The position numbers were made by a program, and so were the translations under genes. 64,000 bases of DNA from CALMUP01 sp035327305 (GTDB lineage: Bacteria; Verrucomicrobiota; Kiritimatiellia; CAIVKH01): the NCBI GenBank assembly GCA_035327305.1, contig DAOLDL010000003.1, forward strand, positions 29,549-93,548, in the 5' to 3' direction. Positions 17,693 to 25,851 of this stretch are shown piece by piece. The number at the start of each line of letters is the position of its first letter. Positions within the stretch are counted from its first letter, which is position 1. The notes under the pieces are model-generated. The model had not been told where the DNA came from. It did no database searches and saw only the letters and a list, made by a program, of their open reading frames with translations.

Positions 17693-18646
17693 TTAAAGAC
17701 GTCGCCGCACTTTTTCCCAGTCATCTCTTTGCCAAAGCAGGTTACCTGTGTTAAACAAATAACCGTTGTCGTGAGCAAAAGTTCCGATTCCCTTGAAAGT
17801 AACCTTTCCGGATACACTTTCCCGCTCTTTGATAGTAGCGATATCACCTGCCCTTATCGGGCCGTTCCACGAGTCAATGGTGTAATTCTTCCGTCCTTTA
17901 GTGCCGGAATAATTCAACATGCTGTAGTGGGCATCCTTTGACACAAAACCGCATATATATGCTGGAATGGGTTTAAAAGTAGGCAGTTTTTCATATAACT
18001 CGTCCGACTCCTGTGACGTCAGACTTCCCACATCCTGACCGCGTTTCAATACTTTATCCTTGAATACACTGATTGCTTTAAAGAATGCAAACAGATGGTC
18101 CCGGCCGATGCCAACTTTGACAAGAATATGGATATCGGAGTGGTTAAACTGATCCCCCGGAATATCCAACCAAATACCATTCCATTTAGTGGTTTTAATG
18201 CCTACCTTGATTTTTGGAGATCGGTACTCACCGCGTTGCTCTTTAATCATGTGAATATCGGTCGGCAGGTAGTCTTGTAACGCCCCAACCTCATGCCCAA
18301 GTTGCGTATCAATGTCCCACTTCTTTTTTAGATACAGAGCAAGCGCCAACTCCCCCAAGTAACCTCTTGTCATATCTGCCCAAAGTTGGCCTAAATCTCT
18401 TTGGCGTGAACCACCGTAATCCGTGGCGGCGGTTTTACCTAAAATTTTTAATGCGTCGACGCACATACGGGAATACCCCGCCTCGTCAATCATTACTATA
18501 CTTGGTAAAAGTCTTTGCTCGATCCACGATTTTGCATTGAATTGCTTTGTTATTTCTCCGCCGGCAACTCCCTTTTCAAGAATCTTGGATGCTTCTTCCT
18601 CTTCCACGCCTAAATTACGGGTTATGGCCTCTATCTCGTCGCGCAT
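17693..18646 (-). CDS. Probable type II restriction endonuclease (PD-(D/E)XK-like)
   Basis: 317 residues, family not recognised by name. It follows a cytosine-5 methyltransferase with a 16-base overlap, the classical layout of a type II system. A PD-(D/E)XK core can be read: GYLGELALALYLKK gives helix Glu99, PTDIHMI gives Asp130, and KVGIKTTK gives Lys151 about 20 residues later, with a non-acidic residue before x-K as in several atypical nucleases. The C-terminus is rich in aromatics and glycine. Base composition is visibly more AT-rich than the flanking operons, as expected for a transferred restriction-modification cassette. The cut site cannot be predicted. The assignment rests on context plus the weak motif. 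Confidence 0.65.
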   Translation of the reverse strand: MRDEIEAITRNLGVEEEEASKILEKGVAGGEITKQFNAKSWIEQRLLPSIVMIDEAGYSRMCVDALKILGKTAATDYGGSRQRDLGQLWADMTRGYLGELALALYLKKKWDIDTQLGHEVGALQDYLPTDIHMIKEQRGEYRSPKIKVGIKTTKWNGIWLDIPGDQFNHSDIHILVKVGIGRDHLFAFFKAISVFKDKVLKRGQDVGSLTSQESDELYEKLPTFKPIPAYICGFVSKDAHYSMLNYSGTKGRKNYTIDSWNGPIRAGDIATIKERESVSGKVTFKGIGTFAHDNGYLFNTGNLLWQRDDWEKVRRRL

Positions 18647-19761
18647 GCCAATCTCCCGTTGAACGATGAAAACTCAAAGAGTTCCGGTGATTCGATCCAC
18701 GAAGGTGTTACGCTCTCGTATTGAATACCGGCCAGTGTTTTCAAGATGGCAGTAAAAACAATTTCCGACATAAGAGGCGATACCGCCATTCCAATCTGCT
18801 TCCGCACACTTTCCTTGGAACCTTCGAATATAAAATCGTCTGGAAATGTCTGAAGTCTGGCCCGTTCTCTATTGGTGAGAGCTCGTGGCTCTTCCCAATG
18901 ATATCCATGCGTCCCACCTCCTCCACTTCCTGTAATCGTGTATGAAGGGCGATCCGGATGTAGTCGCTTATAAATATGACTTAGACGTGTATTTTTTACG
19001 TTCAGCTTTAAATGATCCGGCAGATTGGCGGTCCAGGCATTTTCACCCGGACGCGTTCTCTTTAGCCTCTCAATAACGGTTTTTGATTGAACTGTGCGCT
19101 CATTATTGGCCGCATCTGCAGGTATGGGGGGAACCAGCAAAGCCTGCCTCGCCGTGACCTGCTTATGAGTCGTAAAGGGAGCCGGCACTCGGAATACGCG
19201 ATTGAGCGACCTGTCCAGTCCAACGATGATCATGCGATGACGTGCTTGAGGAATACCATATTCTTCAAATTTATATAGATGGACCGTAAGCTCATACCCG
19301 TTACCTGCATTTTTAAGGTCCGACAATATTTTTTTAAAAGCCGTGCCGTCATTAACGCTTGTAATTCCACCAACGTTTTCAGCAACAAAAAAGGTGGGCT
19401 TAAAGTGATTGATAATTTTCACGCCATACATGTACAGAGGACCAAATGCACCGTGAAACCCTCGTTTTTCCCCTACGATACTGAAGTCATTGCAAGGAAA
19501 CCCGTAAGCGAATGCGTTTATGTTGCCAAGCGTATTCAAATCAAGCTCGCGAACGTCACGACAAATAACACTTTGAGGTCCCTCCGGGCAAATATTTCGC
19601 GTATAAGTGGCGCAGGTATCCGGATCGAAGTCATTAGCCCAGGCATGCTCTATTGAATATGAAATACCACCTTTGCGTACTCGAGATCTCAAGGCCCCGA
19701 GCGCGAGTCCTCCTGGCCCACAAAACAGTTCACCCAGGCGATATATTACCTTTTTTGACAA
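18631..19761 (-). CDS. DNA (cytosine-5) methyltransferase of a type II restriction-modification system
   Basis: 376 residues. The start is TTG at 19761, preceded by GAGG at suitable spacing. Motif I is ELFCGPGGLALG (11-22), motif IV with the catalytic cysteine is GFPCNDFS (P89-C90), motif VI is ENV (128-130), motif VIII is QARHRM, and motif IX/X elements (RERARLQTFPDDF..QIGMAVSPLMSE) lie near the C-terminus. The target-recognition region lies between VIII and IX and includes SYTITGSGGGG. It methylates cytosine at the site cut by the adjacent nuclease and so protects host DNA. The pair is inserted between the exopolysaccharide operon and leuCD. Confidence 0.93.
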   Translation of the reverse strand: MSKKVIYRLGELFCGPGGLALGALRSRVRKGGISYSIEHAWANDFDPDTCATYTRNICPEGPQSVICRDVRELDLNTLGNINAFAYGFPCNDFSIVGEKRGFHGAFGPLYMYGVKIINHFKPTFFVAENVGGITSVNDGTAFKKILSDLKNAGNGYELTVHLYKFEEYGIPQARHRMIIVGLDRSLNRVFRVPAPFTTHKQVTARQALLVPPIPADAANNERTVQSKTVIERLKRTRPGENAWTANLPDHLKLNVKNTRLSHIYKRLHPDRPSYTITGSGGGGTHGYHWEEPRALTNRERARLQTFPDDFIFEGSKESVRKQIGMAVSPLMSEIVFTAILKTLAGIQYESVTPSWIESPELFEFSSFNGRLACATR

Positions 19762-20040
19762 AGTAGTTGCCTCATTCTCATCAGCGTGTGAATTTCTGGC
19801 ATTATTTTATTCATTCCCATTTTAAACAGCAGTTAGGCAATAAAAGTTTCCGGAATAAATGATATTCACGATTCGAGTGCAATTCAAGTTTGGTCTCGTT
19901 ACCACTTCTGGGAAATTGGCCATTTATTGGCGCTAATTCTTCGTCATGCGCCGCACGGAGGCGTTACTTCACCAAAACTGCACGGCGCGCGGTAGTTCGC
20001 CGCTCCAGAATAATAATCATATCAGAAACAAAGGGCGGAG
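19762..20040. other. Intergenic region upstream of the restriction-modification pair
   Basis: 279 bases, AT-rich near the methyltransferase. On the minus strand, ATG at 19814 opens a 22-codon frame ending at 19746 and overlapping the TTG start of the methyltransferase by 16 bases; it has no good ribosome site and may be chance. The leuD-proximal part contains GC-rich partial inverted repeats (GCGCCG / CGGCGC). No tRNA or complete hairpin terminator was seen. Confidence 0.4.
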
Positions 20041-20688
20041 CTATGCGACGCCGCTGGGTATCTGGGTGTCGTGATGCTTTTCGAAAGCTTCAATTTCCGC
20101 CAGATGCTTCAGGCTTAATGCTATGTCATCCAAACCGTGCAACAGATGTTCTTTGACCACGGGATCGACATCGAAATGAAAGGCAACTTCTTCATCCAGA
20201 TGCAGGATGATCCGTTGTTCATCAAGATCAATCGTCGCTTCCACATTGGTGAAGCGGCCGACCAACTCAAATATCTTGTCAACTTCCGCCTCGCTTAATT
20301 CGATGGTCAGCATCCCATTCTTCACACAATTGTTGCGAAAAATGTCCGCGAATGCCGGAACAATCGCACCGCTGATCTCCCGGCGCGGGGCAATGATGGC
20401 TTTAAAGCCGTACTGCATAACCGCCCAGACCGCATGTTCACGACTGGAACCACATCCGAAATTGTTGCGCGTCACCAGAATCGACGCGCCGGCGAAATGC
20501 GGAGCATTCAATTCAAAATCCGGATTCGGCGTTCCATCGGCCAGATAGCGCCAGTCAAAGAAAAGACTTTCGCCAAAACCGGTCCGTTTGATCGATTTCA
20601 AAAACTGTTTGGGAATGATGGCGTCGGTATCGATGTTTGATCGATCCAACGTGGCCAGCAATCCGCGATGTGTGGTAAATGGTTCCAT
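20041..20688 (-). CDS. leuD: 3-isopropylmalate dehydratase small subunit
   Basis: 215 residues, the normal size. NIDTDAIIPKQFLKSIKRTGFG is the N-terminal signature of LeuD, and FGCGSSREHAVWAV is the aconitase swivel-domain motif that contacts substrate. With LeuC it isomerises 2-isopropylmalate to 3-isopropylmalate in leucine synthesis, in the cytoplasm. It lies 36 bases downstream of leuC on the same strand, and an AATTATC-rich spacer with GGGAGAATT before the ATG gives a good ribosome site. No leuA or leuB lies in the window. Confidence 0.96.
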   Translation of the reverse strand: MEPFTTHRGLLATLDRSNIDTDAIIPKQFLKSIKRTGFGESLFFDWRYLADGTPNPDFELNAPHFAGASILVTRNNFGCGSSREHAVWAVMQYGFKAIIAPRREISGAIVPAFADIFRNNCVKNGMLTIELSEAEVDKIFELVGRFTNVEATIDLDEQRIILHLDEEVAFHFDVDPVVKEHLLHGLDDIALSLKHLAEIEAFEKHHDTQIPSGVA

Positions 20689-20724
20689 GATAATTCTCCC
20701 GTCGCGACTGGATCGATGATGAAC

Positions 20725-22152
20725 TTACGACTTCAAACTTTCCAAATAGGGTTCCCAGTTGCGAATATCCACAAAGTGCCCCTCGATCGCGGCGGCGGCG
20801 GCCATTTCCGGGCTGACCAGGTGGGTGCGTCCTCCTTTGCCTTGACGACCTTCAAAGTTGCGGTTGGATGTTGAAGCCGACCGTTCACCAGGCTTCAACT
20901 GATCCGGATTCATGCCCAGACACATACTGCAACCGGCATAGCGCCACTCGGCGCCGAAGTCGGTGAATACTTTGTCGATACCTTCCGCTTCGGCTTCTTT
21001 GCGGACCTGCATCGAGCCGGGTACGACAATAACCCGAACGCTTTCGGCTTTTTTATGGCCTTTGATTATCTTGGAGATTTTGCGCAAGTCTTCCAGCCGG
21101 GCATTGGTGCAACTGCCGATAAAAATCGTATCCGGACGAATATCGGTCATCGGCATGCCGGGCGTCAGCCCCATATACTCCAATGCCTGTTCCACATCCT
21201 TGCGACTGTAGCCGGGAACTTGATCCAATTCCGGCACACGACTTGTGACATCTGTCACCATGCCCGGACTGGTTCCCCATGTGATTTGCGGCGCGATCTT
21301 GGATGCGTCGATCGTAATAGTGCGGTCGAATTTTGCATCGGGATCGCTCGGCAAGGTCTTCCAGTAGGCCAACGCTTTTTCCGCCGCATCCCCTTTCGGG
21401 GCAAAAGGACGATCCTTGGAGAAGATGTATTTATAGGTGATTTCATCCGGAGCAACCAAGCCGGCCCGGGCGCCGCCCTCAATACTCATGTTGCAAATGG
21501 TCATGCGGCCTTCCATGGAAAGCGATCGAATGGCTTCTCCGCAATATTCCATTACGTAACCGGTGCCACCGGCGGTTCCGATTTCACCAATCAACTTCAA
21601 AACCATGTCCTTGGCGGTGGCGCCGGTTTGCAATTTGCCGGTGAATTCCACTTTGAAGGTTTTGGGCAATGTTTGGCGCAATGTTTGCGTGGCCAGCACA
21701 TGTTCCACCTCGGATGTACCGATGCCAAACGCCAGCGCGCCAAAAGCACCATGCGTTGACGTATGTGAATCACCGCACACCATCGTCAGCCCGGGAAGTG
21801 TGATTCCCAGTTCAGGCCCGATGATATGAACAATGCCCTGCTTGTCGCTATCCAGATCGTAAAGCGTAATGCCGTTGTCCCGGCAATTGTTGAGAAGCGC
21901 ATCCACCTGCGCCTTGGAAATCGGATCAAGAATTTTGTGGCGATCGTTATCGGTCGGCACGTTGTGATCCATGGTGGAGAACGTCAGCTCGGGGTGCCGC
22001 ACCTTGCGACCGGTGAGCCGCAAACCTTCAAATGCCTGCGGGCTGGTCACTTCATGCACCAAGTGACGATCGATGTACAACAGCACGGTTCCATCGGGCA
22101 TGGTTTTGACGACGTGCTTTTCCCATATTTTCTCAAAAAGTGTTTTGCTCAT
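20725..22152 (-). CDS. leuC: 3-isopropylmalate dehydratase large subunit
   Basis: 475 residues, bacterial LeuC length. The Fe-S ligands are visible: one Cys in the FIGSCTNARLEDL motif and two in the CSMCLGMNPDQ motif. CGDSHTSTHGAFGALAFGIGTSEVEHVLATQ is represented by GDSHTSTHGAFGALAFG, a hallmark of the aconitase family. The N-terminus (TLFEKIWEKHVV) is typical. It needs a [4Fe-4S] cluster, which the suf operon in this window could supply. It is divergent from ureG, with 142 bases between the two starts holding both promoters. Confidence 0.97.
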   Translation of the reverse strand: MSKTLFEKIWEKHVVKTMPDGTVLLYIDRHLVHEVTSPQAFEGLRLTGRKVRHPELTFSTMDHNVPTDNDRHKILDPISKAQVDALLNNCRDNGITLYDLDSDKQGIVHIIGPELGITLPGLTMVCGDSHTSTHGAFGALAFGIGTSEVEHVLATQTLRQTLPKTFKVEFTGKLQTGATAKDMVLKLIGEIGTAGGTGYVMEYCGEAIRSLSMEGRMTICNMSIEGGARAGLVAPDEITYKYIFSKDRPFAPKGDAAEKALAYWKTLPSDPDAKFDRTITIDASKIAPQITWGTSPGMVTDVTSRVPELDQVPGYSRKDVEQALEYMGLTPGMPMTDIRPDTIFIGSCTNARLEDLRKISKIIKGHKKAESVRVIVVPGSMQVRKEAEAEGIDKVFTDFGAEWRYAGCSMCLGMNPDQLKPGERSASTSNRNFEGRQGKGGRTHLVSPEMAAAAAIEGHFVDIRNWEPYLESLKS

Positions 22153-22294
22153 AACCGGGCGAAGATAGTCGGCAAGCTCCGGAAAATCAAGCAGATGTAC
22201 GCCCTATGAAGTCAACCGAATGCCAACAGCGCTTGCAGAATACGATTGGAAGCAGTAGTTTGCCGCCGAAAAGCATTATTTTCTGGAGTTTTAG

Positions 22295-22924
22295 ATGAGT
22301 GAAAAACGATTTGATCGCGCAGTCAGAATTGGGATTGGCGGACCCGTAGGTTCGGGAAAAACCATGCTGGTTCTGCGGCTTTGCCAACATTTGCGGGAAA
22401 AATACAGCCTCGGTGTGGTTACCAACGATATCTACACCCTGGAGGATGCTCAATTCCTTACCCGCCAGCAAGCATTGGAGGCGGACCGGATTCGCGGCGT
22501 CGAGACCGGCGGTTGCCCGCACACCGCGATCCGTGATGACATCGCAATGAATCAACACGCGCTTGAAGACCTGGTGGCAACCCATCCTGACATTGAGGTT
22601 TTATTGGTTGAAAGCGGAGGCGACAATTTATCCGCCACCTTTTCCCCGGAACTGGTCGACAGCTTCATCTACGTAATCGACGTTGCGGAAGGCGATAAGA
22701 TTCCCCGCAAAGGCGGCCCGGCCATTTGCCGCAGTGACCTGCTGATCATCAACAAAATCGACCTGGCGCCGTTGGTCGGCGCCGACCTCGGAGTTATGGA
22801 ACGCGACGCCAGAAAAATGCGCGACCAACGGCCATTTCTATTTTGCGACCTTAAAACCGAAAAGGGGTTGGCCGATGTGATTCGATGGATAGAGTTCAAC
22901 GCACTTTTTACCGGGGCCACCTGA
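22295..22924 (+). CDS. ureG: Urease accessory GTPase UreG
   Basis: 209 residues. The P-loop GGPVGSGKT is at residues 15-23, the metal-binding C74-P-H76 lies in GVETGGCPHTAIR, ESGGDNLSATFSPEL is the UreG signature, and NKIDLAP is the guanine-specificity motif. Start ATG follows TCTGGAGTTTTAG, a clear ribosome site. UreG hydrolyses GTP while delivering nickel to apo-urease in a complex with UreD/UreF. Only ureD follows; no ureA, ureB, ureC, ureE or ureF is in the window, so the target enzyme must be encoded elsewhere. Confidence 0.96.
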   Translation: MSEKRFDRAVRIGIGGPVGSGKTMLVLRLCQHLREKYSLGVVTNDIYTLEDAQFLTRQQALEADRIRGVETGGCPHTAIRDDIAMNQHALEDLVATHPDIEVLLVESGGDNLSATFSPELVDSFIYVIDVAEGDKIPRKGGPAICRSDLLIINKIDLAPLVGADLGVMERDARKMRDQRPFLFCDLKTEKGLADVIRWIEFNALFTGAT

Positions 22925-22940
22925 AGCGATCGGCTTCTTC

Positions 22941-23747
22941 ATGCAGGGAACTTTTGATATAACATGCCAACGCCGTGAACATGGCGAAACGTACATTGCC
23001 CGGCAATACGTTTCATCGCCCTGGCACTTGAGCAAGCCTTACTGGGATGGCCAGATCCTGCTGGTACAGGCGGCCAACGCAACAGCGGGAATATTTTCCG
23101 GCGATCATTTAAGCCTCCGGGTCGATGTGCGGGAGCATGCCGCTGTTTTATTGACATCCCCCAGCGCCAGCCGAATCCACACCATGCATAAAGGTGAAGC
23201 CACGCTCCGGCAATCGATTTCGGTATCCGCAAACGCCTGGTTGGAATGGATGCCGGAATTATTTATTCCCCAAAACAAATCATCGTATCGGCAAATCACC
23301 CAGGTCGATGTCGAAAAGGGCGGCATGTTGTATATGGTCGAAACACTGGCCCCGGGTCGCGTGGCGCACGGCGAATCATTCAAGTTTGAGCGTGTGGAAT
23401 GGACAACCAGAATTAACCATGCGGGCCGGATGGTGCTTTCCGAGCGATACCCTCTTTCGCCAGGCAATGGCTCATTGATTGACCTGACGTATAAAGGTAA
23501 ATCCCGTTACTTCGCCAATGCCTTAATCATATATCCCGGCGCGGACAACCTGCGTGAGTGGCAGGATCGTCTGGCCGAAATAGCGGGACCCCAGGACATC
23601 ATGGGACTCACGGAAATCGACGAGGATGTATACCTGATCCGTCTGATATCCGAACAAAGTCAGGATGTTAAAGATTGCCTGCGAAAATTGCGCGATATGC
23701 TGGCGGAGAAGATTCCTCAATTGCGGCAATCAGCCCGAAAACTGTAG
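22941..23747 (+). CDS. ureD: Urease accessory protein UreD/UreH
   Basis: 268 residues. The family's features are present: LSKPYWDGQILLVQAANATAG near the N-terminus (the usual 'tPGGi..GD' region reads ATAGIFSGDHL here), LTSPSASRIHTM, and WLEWMPELFIPQNKSSY, equivalent to the conserved LP..tIPF..a segment. It acts as a scaffold that binds apo-urease and passes nickel from UreG. It starts 16 bases after ureG without a strong ribosome site, so translation may be coupled. The last third is less conserved. Confidence 0.88.
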   Translation: MQGTFDITCQRREHGETYIARQYVSSPWHLSKPYWDGQILLVQAANATAGIFSGDHLSLRVDVREHAAVLLTSPSASRIHTMHKGEATLRQSISVSANAWLEWMPELFIPQNKSSYRQITQVDVEKGGMLYMVETLAPGRVAHGESFKFERVEWTTRINHAGRMVLSERYPLSPGNGSLIDLTYKGKSRYFANALIIYPGADNLREWQDRLAEIAGPQDIMGLTEIDEDVYLIRLISEQSQDVKDCLRKLRDMLAEKIPQLRQSARKL

Positions 23748-23828
23748 ATATTATCACAACTCACTTTTCCCAAATCACTTCCGATTTTCGCTGGACTTCG
23801 TATACTGACGAGGTTATGTTCAAAAAAA

Positions 23829-24014
23829 ATGGACACAGATATTATGACCACCAATTCCAAATCCAGTCGTAAATCATACGTAAAACCGAAGGTCACCAAG
23901 GTTAAACTTGAGGACAAACGTGTTGTTGCCATGGCGATGTGCAAGGATTCGGTAGATAATTCCGCTTGTGTTCAAGACCGAATCACGCCGCTTTTCCAAA
24001 TAAATCCTTCCTGA
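23829..24014 (+). CDS. Short peptide, candidate RiPP-type precursor
   Basis: 61 residues from ATG 23829 (ATG 23844 is an alternative). The N-terminal half is basic with a YVKPKVTKVKLEDKRV stretch (17-32); the second half has two cysteines (CKDSVDNSACVQD) and ends in INPS with a C-terminal serine. As I recall, short peptides with a Y-x-K-P-x-V-T-x-V-x-L leader and a downstream Cys are often found beside HPr-kinase-like, PqqD-like or S26-peptidase genes; here an HprK-like frame and an S26-like gene follow. No cyclase, radical SAM or asparagine-synthetase-like gene is present, so a maturation route is not established. The stop TGA is in the same frame as the kinase that follows. Confidence 0.6.
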   Translation: MDTDIMTTNSKSSRKSYVKPKVTKVKLEDKRVVAMAMCKDSVDNSACVQDRITPLFQINPS

Positions 24015-24038
24015 TTTATCATCGCCAGTTTTCTCCAA

Positions 24039-24905
24039 ATTGCCGGGGTCATATTCGAACTGGACCCTGCCGATCAAGCCTCACCGGTATCGCTTGCGCT
24101 TGCTTATCAGCCTTTCATAGTCCCGGATTTTCCAGGCAAGAAACCTTTTGGTTCATACCGAATCATTGAACCAAAACAATCCATACTCGCGCCGATCTCC
24201 GGATCGCCATATTGGGAAAATGAAGTTTGGCGCATGGGGAACTCCAATTCGCAGGAAATTGCCATAGAAATTAATGACGCCATCCGTGACCGGTGGGTTC
24301 CCGTCGCCAATATCGCGAATGACTTTTCCCGTGGAACAATTCAACCTTTTTTTGGCCGCCGCGCGGCTCCCGGGCCTCATGCACTGAACTATCCTTACGA
24401 TCAGGCAATTCTTATCAACCGACTGTTATACAAGGAAGTTGCCATCGTTCACGGCGCGGGCATCGTTGTTGATGGCAAAGGCTATGTTTTTTTCGGTCCT
24501 TCGGGAATTGGTAAAACCACCATAAGCCGGCTCTGGCTCGGCCATGGAGCAGTGTTGCTTAACGACGATCGGGTTGCAATTTACCGGCAAGGCGATGAAT
24601 GGCGAATCGCCGGCACACCGTGGCACGGCGAGGAACCAAAAGTATCCCCGGCCAGCGCCCCGCTTGCCGGGGTGGTACGATTGCGACAAGCTCCGGAAAA
24701 TAATATACGAAAGCTTACCGCCATCGAGGGACTATCCGAATTGCTGGCTTGCGCCCTGATACCTTTCTTTTCGAGGAGCGGAATTGACCGCGCCATGGAC
24801 CTCCTTGGGGACATGTACAACGCCGTTCCCATGATGGAATTTTCATTCCGCCCGGAAAAAGAAGCGTTGACCTATTTTTCCGGCCACACAGCAGACTTGG
24901 CGTGA
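24039..24905 (+). CDS. HPr-kinase-like P-loop kinase, start codon unusual or disrupted
   Basis: Coding sequence is clear from residue-level similarity to HprK-related kinases: VVDGKGYVFFGPSGIGKTT holds the Walker A motif (codons around 24495), LLNDDRVAIYR the HprK-type acidic motif, and GTPWHGEEPKVSPASAPLAG the family's C-terminal loop. The first ATG in frame is 24234, but the frame upstream is protein-like (IAGVIFELDPADQ..LALAYQPF), matching the usual family N-terminus, and is open back to the TGA at 24012. No ATG, GTG or TTG occurs there; ATT at 24039 is my working start. It may phosphorylate the peptide encoded just upstream. Its end overlaps the opposite-strand peptidase by 34 bases. Confidence 0.75.
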   Translation: MAGVIFELDPADQASPVSLALAYQPFIVPDFPGKKPFGSYRIIEPKQSILAPISGSPYWENEVWRMGNSNSQEIAIEINDAIRDRWVPVANIANDFSRGTIQPFFGRRAAPGPHALNYPYDQAILINRLLYKEVAIVHGAGIVVDGKGYVFFGPSGIGKTTISRLWLGHGAVLLNDDRVAIYRQGDEWRIAGTPWHGEEPKVSPASAPLAGVVRLRQAPENNIRKLTAIEGLSELLACALIPFFSRSGIDRAMDLLGDMYNAVPMMEFSFRPEKEALTYFSGHTADLA

Positions 24906-25348
24906 TTTATCCAGATCGGCGGACGAAACAGCACCCCGATACGACCGATAGCTATATGCAACCACCGGTATAACCGGGAAGGTCCCGATGTAGCATCCGT
25001 AACGCGGCCAGCCTGATCGGAAAATTTTTCCACCCGCCCCAGAACGGAACAATCAGGCATGGGAATCCGATCAGGAAACCATGCCCCGTCGCCTTTCGTG
25101 ATCCACCACCATTTGCCGTGACGCTCGACACGCTTCAAGGCCCGATGGGCAATCAAATGACCATCGTATTGACATACAATGACGTCACCTATGCGAGGTT
25201 CAACGAGTTTGCGGGCGGCCACACGAAGACTGACGGCATCTTGCCAGCGCCGTCCCATGCTGATCCCGGAAGAAGGAAGTGATATGTGCCCGCAAGCCTC
25301 CAGCTTTGCTGATAGCGCTTCATCCAATTGTACTTTTGTTTCCGACAT
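24872..25348 (-). CDS. S24/S26-family (signal-peptidase-like) serine peptidase
   Basis: 158 residues. SSGISMGRRW holds the catalytic serine (S30 in the S-M dyad), EPRIGDVIVCQYDGHLIAHRALK gives the G-D-V-I and H-R motifs, and WWITKGDGAWFPD is the T-K-G-D box. A histidine (H68) in HRALKR rather than a clear catalytic lysine suggests the SipW/ER-type dyad. No strong N-terminal transmembrane helix is seen. It converges on the HprK-like gene, sharing 34 bases, and its start is only 14 bases from the divergent HIT gene. It is a candidate leader peptidase for the 61-residue peptide; a regulatory role is also possible. Confidence 0.7.
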   Translation of the reverse strand: MSETKVQLDEALSAKLEACGHISLPSSGISMGRRWQDAVSLRVAARKLVEPRIGDVIVCQYDGHLIAHRALKRVERHGKWWWITKGDGAWFPDRIPMPDCSVLGRVEKFSDQAGRVTDATSGPSRLYRWLHIAIGRIGVLFRPPIWINHAKSAVWPEK

Positions 25349-25362
25349 GCTAGCATTTCCCC

Positions 25363-25851
25363 ATGAAACATATATGGGCGCCCTGGCGAATCGACTATAT
25401 CACATCACCAAAGATAAAGGATTGTTTTTTGTGCGCATACTTTGCCTCGGAAAACGACCGTGAAAATCTTGTGTTGGCTCGGGGACCGACCTGTGGCGTG
25501 GTCATGAACCGCTACCCCTACACCGGCGGCCATCTCATGATCTGTCCGTATCGCCATATTTCCTCGCTGGGGGAACTCACCACGGAAGAGATGACGGAAA
25601 TGATGAAGTGGTCTGCTATATCTGTCGATATTCTGAAAAAGCATATGAAGCCGGATGGATTCAACATCGGATTGAACCTTGGAGAAGCGGGAGGAGCCGG
25701 ACTCAAGGATCATTTACATATGCATGTCGTACCGCGATGGATTGGTGACACCAACTTCACCAGTGTGGTCGGCGATCTGCGGGTAATTCCGCAAGCGCTG
25801 GAGGCACTGTTCGATCAGTTACAGCCGACATTCGAGGCGCTACCATCATAA
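25363..25851 (+). CDS. HIT-family nucleotide hydrolase/AP4A phosphorylase-like protein
   Basis: 162 residues. The histidine-triad motif H117-L-H119-M-H121 followed by VVPRW places it in the HIT superfamily, in the Ap4A-phosphorylase-like branch, with CFLC (21-24) as a likely zinc-binding pair. The N-terminus MKHIWAPWRIDYI is typical of bacterial HIT proteins that hydrolyse AMP-linked or dinucleoside polyphosphate substrates. Its promoter must lie within the divergent peptidase gene or the 14-base gap. Confidence 0.92.
   Translation: MKHIWAPWRIDYITSPKIKDCFLCAYFASENDRENLVLARGPTCGVVMNRYPYTGGHLMICPYRHISSLGELTTEEMTEMMKWSAISVDILKKHMKPDGFNIGLNLGEAGGAGLKDHLHMHVVPRWIGDTNFTSVVGDLRVIPQALEALFDQLQPTFEALPS

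Noticed and set aside
23829..24014. Lasso peptide precursor
   Set aside because: The peptide's C-terminus and the kinase fit the lasso-kinase theme, but no leader peptidase/cyclase pair (transglutaminase-like plus asparagine-synthetase-like) is present and no convincing ring-forming Asp/Glu at position 7-9 was found.
23966..24169. Overlapping 67-residue frame inside the peptide/kinase junction
   Set aside because: It lies in another frame across the peptide end and the kinase start; its sequence has no pattern and the kinase frame is clearly protein-like.
23829..24905. Peptide-kinase fusion by UGA readthrough or selenocysteine
   Set aside because: Attractive because both share one frame, but no selenocysteine-type structure was identified and a rare start or sequence error is simpler; kept only as an option in a finding.
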